Shown: positions 1-8,369 of the stretch, one piece after another
Numbering within the stretch: position 1 is the first letter of the stretch
Layout of the letters: the number at the start of each line of letters is the position of its first letter
NCBI RefSeq assembly: GCF_018119395.1
Contig: NZ_JAGPWD010000015.1
Location: forward strand, 1-64,000
From: Massilia sp. ZL223
GTDB lineage: Bacteria; Pseudomonadota; Gammaproteobacteria; Burkholderiales; Burkholderiaceae_D
DNA: 64,000 nt
Reading direction: 5' to 3'
Position numbers and translations under genes: made by a program
Notes under the pieces: generated by a model
Seen by the model: only the letters and a program-made list of their open reading frames with translations
Database searches by the model: none
What the model was told of the DNA's origin: nothing

Positions 1-57
1 GGGGGGGGGGGGCCCCCCTGCGGGGGGGGGGGGGGGGGGCCCCCGCCCCCCCCCCAC
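1..57. other. G/C homopolymer at contig edge, probably artefact
   Basis: The first 57 bases are long runs of G and C with almost no other base. No gene sense can be made of them, although the neighbouring minus-strand reading frame stays formally open. Such runs at a contig end are typical of sequencing or assembly error, so nothing here should be read as biology. Confidence 0.75.
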
Positions 58-1044
58 GGATCCGGCCATGCGCACGGGGCGGGTCACCCGCCACGAGGTG
101 CTGGCGTGGATCGCGAGGATGGTCGCTTCCATGCTCTTGGCCCAGGCCAGCAGCTTTTCGGCGTTGGCCTGTTCCAGCGCCACGCTCTGGGTCAGGGCGC
201 CGATCTGGGCGTCGGCATGCATCTTTTCCCTGGCCGCCTGCTCGGCGCGGGCATGGGCCGCGTCCAGCATGTCCCGCAGTTCGCGGACCTGCTCGTGCGC
301 GTCGCGCAGGGCTTCGCCGGCGGCGCCGCCGGCGCGCCAGGCCGCATCCAGGTGGTGCGAAATGTAGGCGTCGAACACATTGGGCTGGATGCCGAACTTG
401 TCCACCAGTTCCGGATGCTCCTGCGCCACGTAGTAGCGGTTCAGGCCATCGAACCAGACGTAGCGGTAGCCCTGCCCGGTGACCAGCGGCTCCCAGCTGT
501 CGTGGTTGGTGGCGCGGCTGTTCGGCAGGGTCGCTTCGATCACCAGGATCCACGGGCGCCAGCGCGCGAAGTCCATCCCGCGCAGCACCTCGCCCTCGAA
601 GCCTTCGACATCGATCTTCAGGAAGTGGATGTCCCCGTGCACGTGCTCGGCGCACACCGAGGCCAGGGTGCGCACCGGCACCGTCAGCTCGGCGATGGCG
701 TGGCCTTCGGCGCGGTGCTGCTCGGCCACCGCGGCGTCCGGCGAGGCCCAGCCGCGCACGTCCGGGACGTCGTACAAGGTCAGTTCGCCGTCCCGCGCGC
801 CGGCCGCGACCGCCAGGTTGACGTCGCGCGGGCGCTGCGCCAGGAAGGCCTGGTGGAAGGAGGGCAGGGGTTCGATGCTGATGCCGCGCCAGCCGCGGTC
901 GTAGAAGGCCTTGGTGACCGAATGCTCGACCGGGTCGTTGGCGCCGACGTCGATGTAGAAGCCGCCCTGCACGTGGCCGAGGGCGCGCCACAGCAGCACG
1001 TCCTCGTTGTTCTGGGCGTAGGAGAGGAAGTAGTCGTGCTTCAT
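58..1044 (-). CDS. FkbM family methyltransferase, truncated by window edge
   Basis: S-adenosylmethionine-dependent FkbM-type O-methyltransferase, probably acting on a sugar of the exported polysaccharide. The protein starts MKHDYFLSYAQNNEDVLLW; the SAM-binding motif FYIDVGAND lies near residue 32 and the family motif FLKIDVEGFEGEVLRGM near residue 145. After about residue 240 it becomes a charged, coiled-coil-like segment ending in TSWRVTRPVR, a phrase common where such proteins continue into a glycosyltransferase domain, so the full protein is probably larger. The start overlaps the upstream methyltransferase stop as ATGA, indicating translational coupling in one minus-strand operon. The 3' end is missing. 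Confidence 0.85.
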
Positions 1045-2045
1045 GCGGTGGTGTCCCCGAACAGGCGGCCGAAGCCGGCGCGGCGCGCCAGCGCGGCCGC
1101 CGCCGAAGGCTTGTCGTAGACGAACAGCAGCACCAGCGCCTGGGCCAGCAAGTCCTGCGTGCTCGCGGTTTCGCGCACGAACACGGCGTCGCCCCAGCCG
1201 AGACGGTCGCGCGAGCGGTGGCCGCCGCCGTCGACGCTGGGATAGCGGCACAGCGAATGGAAGTCCAGCAGGTGGAAGCCGGCCGACCGCAGCAGGATCT
1301 CGATCTCCGAGAACAGGGCCTGGCCGGCATAGATCGGCGCGAAGGCCACTTCGCAGTGCACGACGTTGGTGCGCGCCAGCACGGCGCTCGCATGGCGCAG
1401 CACCGGCAATTCGAAGCCCTGGATGTCGAGCTTCAGGAAGTCGACCGCCTCGAGGTCCGCCAGCACCTCGTCCAGGCGGCTGGTCGCGACCTGCTCGGTG
1501 CGCAGGGTGTGCAGGTGGTCCAGGTCGCGCAGCTGGCTGGTGAGCTCGCGGTTGAAGGGCAGCAGCGAAGAGGTGGCGTCGTCGCTGTTGATGTGGAAGG
1601 TGTGCGTGCCGCCGTCGCCGATGAAGGTCGGATGGAGGGTGACCCGGCTGTCCGGATTGCGCAGGCGGCTGGCCGCGATCTTTTCCTGCTGCGGCTCGAA
1701 GCCGACGATGCGGTAGGGCAGGCCCTGGCGCGTCAGCGGCGCATAAATGTGCTCCTCGGTCTCGAGTTCCTGGGCGCCGATGTCGACCACGGTCAGCGGG
1801 CGCGCCAGCAGGCCGGCGGCCTCGCCGGCGATGCGGCGCTTGAGCGCATCCAGGCTGCCCTCGGTGCCGTGGCCGAGGCGGTATTCCTCGGAATCCATCA
1901 GCGCCGCGACGAGCTCCTGGGCCCCGGCGCCTTCGGCCAGGCGCGCGCTCCAGTAGGCCCGGCCGGCGGGGTCGGGTTCGCGGCCCAGGAAGCCCCGGTA
2001 CAGGCTGCGCACGATGGCATGATGGGTTGCGCTGGTATCTGGCAT
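1041..2045 (-). CDS. DUF4214-FkbM methyltransferase fusion
   Basis: A 334-residue protein. Residues ~8-60 match the DUF4214 pattern (VRSLYRGFLGREPDPAGRAY and following residues). The rest is an FkbM-type methyltransferase: VVDIGAQ near residue 86 is the SAM motif and FLKLDIQGFELPVLRHA near residue 203 is the family signature. It probably methylates a glycan terminus, as do FkbM enzymes beside Wzm/Wzt exporters; the substrate cannot be read from sequence. It lies 31 bases downstream of the Wzt-like gene and is ATGA-coupled to the next methyltransferase. DUF4214 has no established biochemical role, and its function here is unknown. Confidence 0.85.
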   Translation of the reverse strand: MPDTSATHHAIVRSLYRGFLGREPDPAGRAYWSARLAEGAGAQELVAALMDSEEYRLGHGTEGSLDALKRRIAGEAAGLLARPLTVVDIGAQELETEEHIYAPLTRQGLPYRIVGFEPQQEKIAASRLRNPDSRVTLHPTFIGDGGTHTFHINSDDATSSLLPFNRELTSQLRDLDHLHTLRTEQVATSRLDEVLADLEAVDFLKLDIQGFELPVLRHASAVLARTNVVHCEVAFAPIYAGQALFSEIEILLRSAGFHLLDFHSLCRYPSVDGGGHRSRDRLGWGDAVFVRETASTQDLLAQALVLLFVYDKPSAAAALARRAGFGRLFGDTTA

Positions 2046-2076
2046 GGGTTCTCGTTAATGGGCTCTTGTTAGTGAC

Positions 2077-3363
2077 TCAGCGGACGCTGAACTGCAGCTG
2101 CGGATGCAGGTTGACCAGGCCGCCCCAGGTGATGGAGGCGGGATTCGGGGCCACCACGAAGCTGTGCACCTCGTGCAGGTAGTTCAGCACGTTCTCGAAC
2201 GAGCCTTCGCCATGGCCGCCGGCGCCCAGGCCGACGGTGAGGGTGTATTCGTCCGGGAACAGGTTCAGGTTCAGGGAAAAGCCGGCGCTCAGCACCGCGC
2301 CGGCGGCGGCCGGCCCCGGCGCGCGCCGCATGCAATAGCTGTTGGTCTCGAACAGCACGGCGCCGAAGCGGTTGCGGATCTTGAAGCCGACATGCGGGTC
2401 GGCCACGTCCTGGTGCAGCAGGTAGTCGATCTGCAGGGTCGCCGGCTCGTCCGCCACCAGGGTCGTGCGCTCGTGGCCGTGGCGGTCCAGCAGGCGCACG
2501 CCGACGCAGTCGGCGGCGGCGGTGGTGATGCTGCCGGTCTTGCCCGCGAGCGCCGTCATGTGGGCCCGTTCGAGGGGCTGGACGGGGGCGGTGTGGATCC
2601 GGATCGCGTCCGGCGCCTGGTCGGCCCGTCCCAGCAGCTCGGCCTGGTACAGGTCGAGGGCGTCGGCCGGCGCGCCGTCGAAGGCGATGCGGCCGCCGCG
2701 CAGGAAGATGCAGCGGTCGCAGATGTTCAGGATGGTGCCGGCGCTGTGCGACACGAACAGCAGGGTGGTGCCGGCCTGGATGAAGCGCTCGATGCGGGCG
2801 TAGCATTTCTGCTGGAAGAACACGTCGCCCACGGCCAGCGCCTCGTCCACGATCAGGATGTCGGGGCGCACGCAGGTGGCCACGCTGAAGGCCAGGCGCA
2901 CCTGCATGCCGCTCGAGTAGACCCGCACCGGCTGGTCGATGTAGTCGCCGATGTCGGCGAACTCGAGGATGTCGGCCATCCTCGCTTCGATCTCTTCCAG
3001 CTTCAGCCCCAGCAGCTGGCCGGCCAGCACGGCGTTCTGGCGTCCCGTGAAGTCGGGATGGAAGCCCATGCCCAGCTCCAGCAGGGCGGCCACGCGGCCT
3101 TCCAGGCCGACGGCGCCGCAGGTGGGCTGGGTGGTGCCGGTGATCAGCTTGAGCAGAGTGCTCTTGCCGGCGCCGTTGACGCCGATCAGGCCGACCGCCT
3201 CGCCCGGCCGGATGGCGAAGCTGATGTCCTGCAGCACCCACTTGAGCGCATGGCGCGGCCCGCCCGGCAGCACCCAGTCGGCCACCCGCGCCCAGCGCGA
3301 GCGGTATTGTTTATAGGCCTTGCCCAGGCCCTGTGCGACGATTGTGCCCATGACTGCGCCCAT
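2077..3363 (-). CDS. wzt: Polysaccharide ABC exporter ATP-binding protein (Wzt-like)
   Basis: A 428-residue nucleotide-binding subunit of a polysaccharide/O-antigen ABC exporter. Walker A GVNGAGKST is near residue 66, the ABC signature is YSSGMQVRLAFS, and Walker B is ILIVDEALAVGD. Residues ~260-428 form the extra C-terminal domain typical of Wzt proteins, which bind the capped or modified glycan end before export. The ATG shares one base with the permease stop (TAATG), which decides the start and implies coupling. Two FkbM methyltransferases follow, fitting a system in which a terminal methyl group is recognised by the Wzt C-terminal domain; that link is inference. Confidence 0.9.
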   Translation of the reverse strand: MGAVMGTIVAQGLGKAYKQYRSRWARVADWVLPGGPRHALKWVLQDISFAIRPGEAVGLIGVNGAGKSTLLKLITGTTQPTCGAVGLEGRVAALLELGMGFHPDFTGRQNAVLAGQLLGLKLEEIEARMADILEFADIGDYIDQPVRVYSSGMQVRLAFSVATCVRPDILIVDEALAVGDVFFQQKCYARIERFIQAGTTLLFVSHSAGTILNICDRCIFLRGGRIAFDGAPADALDLYQAELLGRADQAPDAIRIHTAPVQPLERAHMTALAGKTGSITTAAADCVGVRLLDRHGHERTTLVADEPATLQIDYLLHQDVADPHVGFKIRNRFGAVLFETNSYCMRRAPGPAAAGAVLSAGFSLNLNLFPDEYTLTVGLGAGGHGEGSFENVLNYLHEVHSFVVAPNPASITWGGLVNLHPQLQFSVR

Positions 3364-4160
3364 TACAGTTCGTCCACCATTTCGCCGGCGCGCTTGCGGA
3401 ACATGCGCAGTCCCAGCACGCACAGCAGCAGGGCCAGGACCAGCACCGGCGCCAGGCCGCGCCAGGCCGGCCATGCGCCGCGCACCAGGATGTCCTGGCA
3501 GGCCGCGATCACGGGAAACATCGGATTCCAGGCCAGCAGCCCGCGCACGTGCTCCGGCAGGATCGAGGCCGGGTAGACGATGGGCGTGAACCAGAACCAG
3601 AACTGCATGGCGATGCCCATGAACTGGCCGACGTCGCGGAAGAAGACGTTCAGGATCCCGCTGACCATGCCGATGCCCAGGGCCAGCAGCACCATCAGCA
3701 GCAGGACCGGGAGCAGGGCGGCGTAGGCCGGGCCGGGGAAGTTGCCGCTGGCGAGGAGGAAGACGGTGAACAGGCCGAAGATGATGCCGAAGTTGACCAG
3801 CGCGTTCAGCACCGCGATGACGGGCAGGGCGATGCGCGGGAAGCTGACTTTCTTGAGTAGTTCGGCTTGCTCGATGAACATGTTTTGGCCGCGCGCGACG
3901 ATTTCGGCGAACAAGCCCCAGGTGAGGATGCCGGCGCACAGGTAGACCGAATAGGCCAGGCTGGATTCGCTGCCGGGCAGGCGGGCGCGCATCACCTCGG
4001 CGAAGATCACCGTGTACACCAGGATCATGGCCAGTGGACTGAGCAGCGACCAGAGCGCGCCCAGGATGGCGTTCGCGTATTTCGACTGGAACTCGCGCTT
4101 CACGCTGCCCAGCACGAAACCGCGGTAGGTCCACAGGCTTCGCAGCATCAGGGGCATCAT
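3363..4160 (-). CDS. wzm: Polysaccharide ABC exporter permease (Wzm-like)
   Basis: A 265-residue ABC-2 type inner-membrane permease with about six hydrophobic segments. The opening (LRSLWTYRGFVLGSVKREFQSKYANAILG) and the segment FFRDVGQFMGIAMQFWFWFTPIVYP are typical of Wzm/KpsM/TagG permeases. It pairs with the Wzt-like ATPase encoded immediately downstream to export an undecaprenyl-linked glycan. It is the first gene of the visible operon. Two consecutive ATG codons (4158-4160 and 4155-4157) are both possible starts. Confidence 0.9.
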   Translation of the reverse strand: MMPLMLRSLWTYRGFVLGSVKREFQSKYANAILGALWSLLSPLAMILVYTVIFAEVMRARLPGSESSLAYSVYLCAGILTWGLFAEIVARGQNMFIEQAELLKKVSFPRIALPVIAVLNALVNFGIIFGLFTVFLLASGNFPGPAYAALLPVLLLMVLLALGIGMVSGILNVFFRDVGQFMGIAMQFWFWFTPIVYPASILPEHVRGLLAWNPMFPVIAACQDILVRGAWPAWRGLAPVLVLALLLCVLGLRMFRKRAGEMVDEL

Positions 4161-4240
4161 GGGTTGATCGGCGCGGCAGGCGCCTCGAAAGAAGGCGTGG
4201 TAGTTGTCGTCATCATAAGCAAGGCCGGGTGGGCGAAAAA

Positions 4241-4246
4241 ATTATA
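4241..4246 (-). promoter_or_regulatory. Possible -10 box of wzm-wzt operon
   Basis: Read on the minus strand these bases are a perfect TATAAT, about 80 bases upstream of the wzm start, in the AT-richer 264-base gap between wzm and the divergent cytochrome gene. No good -35 hexamer sits at 16-18 bases; TTGGAC lies 23 bases upstream. This is a candidate only. Confidence 0.3.
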
Positions 4247-4424
4247 CTCCACGGTCCTGTTGTCTTATTGTCCAATTGTAACGAATTGTCCAAGCGTGCG
4301 ACACATTCCCACCCTATCCGAATGACGTCTCTTATTAAGAATTCCTTCTTGATGACTTGGCAAGCTTAACCTAGTATCGGCGAGCCGGACTAACTAATAC
4401 TTACACATCAGGCGGGAGTCCAAC

Positions 4425-4982
4425 ATGGGAAACAGCATCGATCAGCTTCGTAGAAGAACAGCCGCACAGGCCGCCGCGCTGCTGGCGCTCTGCCTGCCGG
4501 CCGCGGCCTTCGCCGCCGGCCAGCCGGCCCGCAAGCCGGTCTCCACCAATGCGGCGGACACCCAGTACATCGAGCGCGGCCGCTACCTGGTGCGCATCGC
4601 CGGCTGCAACGACTGCCATACGGCGGGCTATGCGCAGACCGCGGGGCAGGTGCCGGAAAAAGAATGGTTGCTCGGCGACCAGCTCGGCTTTCGCGGCCCC
4701 TGGGGCACAACCTACCCGGCCAACCTGCGCATGACGATGACGGCCCTCGGCGAAGACGACTGGATCAAGGCTGCCCAGACCGTCAAGCTGCGGCCGCCCA
4801 TGCCCTGGTTCGCGCTGCGCGACATGGACAAGGAAGACCTGCGCGCGATCTACCGCTTCGTGCGCCACCTCGGGCCGGCCGGCAAGCCGGCGCCGGCCTA
4901 TCTGCCGCCGGGCCAGGCGCCGGCCGGGCCGGCGGTCCAGTTCCCGGGGCCGCCGCCGGGGGCTGCGGCCGCTCTGAAATAA
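4425..4982 (+). CDS. Periplasmic c-type cytochrome
   Basis: A 185-residue secreted monohaem cytochrome c. Residues 1-31 form a signal peptide ending AAAFAAG. The haem motif CNDCH is at 61-65, and M126 in the LRPPMPW context is the likely sixth haem ligand. The C-terminal ~35 residues are Pro/Ala/Gly-rich and probably disordered. It would transfer electrons in the periplasm. It stands alone between two divergent or unrelated operons, so its partner enzyme is not evident. The start is preceded by GCGGGAGTCCAAC. Confidence 0.88.
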   Translation: MGNSIDQLRRRTAAQAAALLALCLPAAAFAAGQPARKPVSTNAADTQYIERGRYLVRIAGCNDCHTAGYAQTAGQVPEKEWLLGDQLGFRGPWGTTYPANLRMTMTALGEDDWIKAAQTVKLRPPMPWFALRDMDKEDLRAIYRFVRHLGPAGKPAPAYLPPGQAPAGPAVQFPGPPPGAAAALK

Positions 4983-5107
4983 ACGGTCTGCCTCCCGGTA
5001 GCGCCCGTCCACGTCTCCTCAAGCTCCCCCGCCCGTACTTACGGGCGGCGGCACCGCACGTCCGTCAATCGGATCCCGCACAATAATATTGTAGAATATG
5101 CAATGAA

Positions 5108-5125
5108 TTGTGACGTGCGTCACAA
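5108..5125. promoter_or_regulatory. CRP/FNR-family palindrome upstream of T1SS
   Basis: TTGTGACGTGCGTCACAA has perfect 8-base arms and fits TGTGA-N6-TCACA exactly, the consensus recognised by CRP-type regulators. It lies 116 bases before the type I secretion ATPase start. A second short palindrome, ACAATAATATTGT, is at 5080-5092. That this operon is controlled by a CRP-like protein is inference. Confidence 0.6.
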
Positions 5126-5168
5126 GCTCCGCGGCTTTTACGCCATAATGCGCCGTGCTCTAATTTCT

Positions 5169-5185
5169 GGCGGGAAGTTCCCGCC
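5169..5185. promoter_or_regulatory. GC-rich palindrome in T1SS leader
   Basis: GGCGGGAAGTTCCCGCC has perfect 8-base arms around one G, 56 bases upstream of the secretion ATPase start. It could be an operator or, in the transcript, a short leader hairpin. Nothing else in the sequence distinguishes these. Confidence 0.4.
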
Positions 5186-5211
5186 ATGTCAGCTTCCGAA
5201 CGCGCCATACC

Positions 5212-5239
5212 GATGACGCATCACAGATGACGCATCACA
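5212..5239 (+). repeat. 14-bp perfect tandem duplication abutting a start codon
   Basis: GATGACGCATCACA occurs twice head-to-tail (5212-5225 and 5226-5239) and a third partial unit GATGA runs into the ATG at 5241. No purine-rich ribosome-binding site is visible in the usual window, so the duplication replaces or displaces it. Confidence 0.85.
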
Positions 5240-5240
5240 G

Positions 5241-7019
5241 ATGAAACTCTTAGACGATAAAACCGAAATCGGCCGCGTCCTGCTGGCCTTCAAGCGCACG
5301 TTCTGGACGATCGGCACCTTCAGCGCCATCATCAACCTCCTGATGCTGGTGCCCTCGATCTACATGCTGCAGGTCTACGACCGGGTCCTGGCCAGCCGCA
5401 ACGAGATCACACTCCTGATGCTGACCCTGCTGATGCTGGGCGCCTTCCTGTTCATGGGAGCGCTGGAGACCATCCGCGCCTTCGTGCTGGTGCGGGTGGG
5501 CGCGCGCTTCGACATGATGCTCAACAAGCGCATCTATACCGCCTCCTTCGAGCAGAGCCTGAAGCAGGCCGGCGCGAACGGCGGCCAGGCCCTGAACGAC
5601 CTGACCAGCCTGCGCCAGTTCCTGACCGGGAACGCGCTGTTCGCCTTCTTCGACGCGCCCTGGTTCCCGATCTACCTGATCGTCATCTTCTTCTTCGAGC
5701 CCACCCTGGGCCTGTTCGCCCTGGGCGGCACCATCATCCTGGTGGCGCTGGCCTATATCAACGAGCGCGTCACCAAGAAGCCGCTGTCGGAAGCGAACAC
5801 CATGGCGATCGCGGCCAGCACCCTGGCCACCAACAACCTGCGCAACGCCGAAGTGATCGAATCGATGGGCATGCTGCCCAACCTGATCGGCCGCTGGTTC
5901 AAGATGCACGGCAAGTTCCTGAACCTGCAGGCCGACGCCAGCCAGAAGGCCGGCGTCATCGGCGCCGCCACCAAGTTCGTGCAGACCGCGCTGCAGTCCC
6001 TGGTGCTCGGCTTCGGCGCCTTGCTGGTGCTGGAAAACCGGATCACGCCGGGCATGATGATCGCCGCCTCGATCCTGGTCGGCCGCACCCTGCAGCCGGT
6101 GCAGCAGGTGATCGCGGTGTGGAAGAGCGTGAGCACGGTGCGCAGCGCCTACGAGCGCCTGACCAAGCTGCTGGAAGCCAATCCCGCGCGCGAAGCCGGC
6201 ATGGCGCTGCCCCGTCCCCAGGGCGTGCTGACCGTGGAAGGCGTGACCGCGGCGCCCCCTGGCATGCGCAACCCGATCGTCAAGAACGTCAGCTTCGGCA
6301 TCCAGCCGGGCGACGTGCTGGGCGTCATCGGCCCCAGCGGCTCGGGCAAGTCGACCCTGGCGCGCCTGCTGGTGGGCGTCTGGCCGGCCATGATGGGCAA
6401 GGTGCGCCTGGACGGCGCCGACGTCCACCACTGGAACAAGGCCGAACTCGGGCCCTACCTGGGCTACCTGCCGCAGGACATCGAACTGTTCGGCGGCACC
6501 GTCAGCGAAAACATCGCGCGCTTCGGCGAAGTCGATGCGGAGAAGGTGGTGGAAGCGGCCAAGCGCGCCGGCGTGCACGACCTGATCCTGCATTTCCCGG
6601 AAGGCTACGACACCAAGCTGGGCGACGGCGGCGCCGGCCTGTCCGGCGGCCAGAAGCAGCGCATCGGCCTGGCGCGCGCGATGTACGGCGACCCTTCGCT
6701 GATCGTGCTCGACGAACCGAACTCCAACCTGGACGACGCCGGCGAGCAGGCCCTGGTGGCGGCGATCGCCGACCTGCGCCAGCGCGGCAAGACCATCGTC
6801 CTGATCACCCACCGGCCGAGCGCGATCGGCGTCACCACCAAGCTGCTCCTGATGCGCGAAGGCAGCGTCCATATGTTCGGGCCGACCCAGCAGGTGCTGG
6901 CGGCGCTGGCGGAAGCCAATACCAAGGCCATGCAGGCGGCCCAGGCCGCGCAGGCCGCGGCCCAGGGCCGGCAGCCGGCTCCGGCGGCCCCGGCGGCCAG
7001 CGGAGGATCGAATCCATGA
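5241..7019 (+). CDS. Type I secretion ABC transporter, permease/ATPase
   Basis: A 592-residue inner-membrane ABC protein of the PrtD/AprD group that powers type I secretion. The N-terminal half is a membrane domain (hydrophobic segments around residues 20-70 and 135-175). The C-terminal half carries Walker A GPSGSGKST near residue 363, signature LSGGQKQRIGLARAM near 466 and Walker B LIVLDEPNSNLD. There is no N-terminal C39 peptidase domain, so substrates should carry an uncleaved C-terminal signal. The Ala/Gln-rich tail runs into the HlyD gene with an ATGA overlap. A 14-bp duplication sits directly before the start. Confidence 0.92.
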   Translation: MKLLDDKTEIGRVLLAFKRTFWTIGTFSAIINLLMLVPSIYMLQVYDRVLASRNEITLLMLTLLMLGAFLFMGALETIRAFVLVRVGARFDMMLNKRIYTASFEQSLKQAGANGGQALNDLTSLRQFLTGNALFAFFDAPWFPIYLIVIFFFEPTLGLFALGGTIILVALAYINERVTKKPLSEANTMAIAASTLATNNLRNAEVIESMGMLPNLIGRWFKMHGKFLNLQADASQKAGVIGAATKFVQTALQSLVLGFGALLVLENRITPGMMIAASILVGRTLQPVQQVIAVWKSVSTVRSAYERLTKLLEANPAREAGMALPRPQGVLTVEGVTAAPPGMRNPIVKNVSFGIQPGDVLGVIGPSGSGKSTLARLLVGVWPAMMGKVRLDGADVHHWNKAELGPYLGYLPQDIELFGGTVSENIARFGEVDAEKVVEAAKRAGVHDLILHFPEGYDTKLGDGGAGLSGGQKQRIGLARAMYGDPSLIVLDEPNSNLDDAGEQALVAAIADLRQRGKTIVLITHRPSAIGVTTKLLLMREGSVHMFGPTQQVLAALAEANTKAMQAAQAAQAAAQGRQPAPAAPAASGGSNP

Positions 7020-8368
7020 ACTTGCTGAAGAACGAGACCGCGGAAGTCGTCGCCCACGACGTGACTCCGCTCGAAGTCAACACCGATGCGCGCGCCTTCA
7101 GCCGCATGGGCTGGCTGATCGTGCTGCTGGGCGTCGGCGGCTTCCTGCTGTGGGCGCTGCTGGCGCCGCTGGACAAGGGCGTGCCCCTGAGCGGCACGGT
7201 GGCGGCCGAGAGCAACCGCCAGGCGGTCCAGCATCTGGCCGGCGGCACCATCCAGCAGCTGCTGGTGCGCGACGGCGACGTGGTCAAGCAGGGCCAGGTC
7301 CTGGTGCGCATGAACCCGGTCACCGCCCAGTCGGCGGTCGAGGTCACCGAGACCCAGTACCTGACCGCGCTGGCCCACGTGGCGCGCCTGGAAGCCGAGC
7401 GCGACGGCAAGAAGAAGATCGTCTTCCCCGACGAGCTGCTCAAGCGCCGCAGCGAGCCGCGCGTCTCCGAGCTGATGAGCCTGCAGGAACAGCTGCTGCT
7501 GTCGCGCCAGGGTTCGCTGCAGAACGAAGTGGGCGGCCTGGACGAAAGCATCGCCGGCCTCAAGCTGCAGGTGGCCGGCCTGCAGGAATCGCGCGACAGC
7601 AAGAAGGAGCAGGTCGCCATCCTCAAGGAACAGCTGGCCGGCATGCGCGACCTGGCCAGGGAAGGCTATGTCGCCCGCAACCGCCTGCTCGACCTGGAGC
7701 GCACCTACGCCCAGCTGGGCGGGGCGATTTCCGAGGATATCGGCAACATCGGCCGCTCCCAGCGCCAGGTGACGGAGCTGAGCCTGCGCCGCGCCCAGCG
7801 CCTGCAGGAATACCAGAAGGAAGTGCGCACCCAGCTGTCGGACTACCGCAAGGAAGCCGACGCCCATCGCGCGCGCCTGCAAGCCCAGCGCTTCGAACTG
7901 GGCAATGTCGAGGTCAGGGCGCCGGCCAGCGGCACGGTGGTCAACCTGGCCGTGTTCACCAACGGCGGCGTGGTGCCTCCCGGCTTCAAGCTGATGGAAA
8001 TCGTGCCCAGCGGCGCGCCGCTGATCGTCGACGGCCAGCTGCCGACCAACCTGGTCGACAAGGTGCGTCCGGGCCTGCCGGTCGAGCTGATCTTCTCGGC
8101 CTTCAACACCAACAAGACCCCGCACATCGAGGGCGAGCTGACCCATGTCTCGGCCGACCGCAGCGTCGACGAGCGCACCGGCTTCCCCTATTACAAGGTG
8201 CACGTCAAGGTGACGCCGGAAGGGGCGCGCAAGATCGCCCAGCACAAGATGGACATCCGTCCCGGCATGCCGGTGGAACTGTTCGTCAAGACCGGCGAGC
8301 GCACCATGATGAACTATCTGCTCAAACCCATCGTCGACCGCGCCCATTCGGCGCTCAGTGAGGACTGA
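7016..8368 (+). CDS. HlyD-family membrane fusion protein of the T1SS
   Basis: A 450-residue periplasmic adaptor. A cytoplasmic N-terminus is followed by one membrane segment (WLIVLLGVGGFLLWALLAPL, ~residues 31-50), a biotinyl-lipoyl-like half motif (GGTIQQLLVRDGDVVKQGQVLVRM), a long alpha-helical coiled hairpin (~100-290) and a second lipoyl/barrel region (VEVRAPASGTVVNL). It bridges the ABC ATPase and the outer-membrane channel. It is ATGA-coupled to the ATPase gene, with the ribosome-binding site CGGAGG ahead of the ATG. Confidence 0.93.
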   Translation: MNLLKNETAEVVAHDVTPLEVNTDARAFSRMGWLIVLLGVGGFLLWALLAPLDKGVPLSGTVAAESNRQAVQHLAGGTIQQLLVRDGDVVKQGQVLVRMNPVTAQSAVEVTETQYLTALAHVARLEAERDGKKKIVFPDELLKRRSEPRVSELMSLQEQLLLSRQGSLQNEVGGLDESIAGLKLQVAGLQESRDSKKEQVAILKEQLAGMRDLAREGYVARNRLLDLERTYAQLGGAISEDIGNIGRSQRQVTELSLRRAQRLQEYQKEVRTQLSDYRKEADAHRARLQAQRFELGNVEVRAPASGTVVNLAVFTNGGVVPPGFKLMEIVPSGAPLIVDGQLPTNLVDKVRPGLPVELIFSAFNTNKTPHIEGELTHVSADRSVDERTGFPYYKVHVKVTPEGARKIAQHKMDIRPGMPVELFVKTGERTMMNYLLKPIVDRAHSALSED

Positions 8369-8369
8369 C

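Noticed and set aside
68..1119. Long plus-strand open frames opposite the FkbM gene
   Set aside because: They are GC-rich antisense shadows; the minus-strand frame carries clear family motifs.
4223..4320. Possible -35 (TTGGAC) for the wzm operon
   Set aside because: It lies 23 bases from the TATAAT, too far for a sigma-70 pair.
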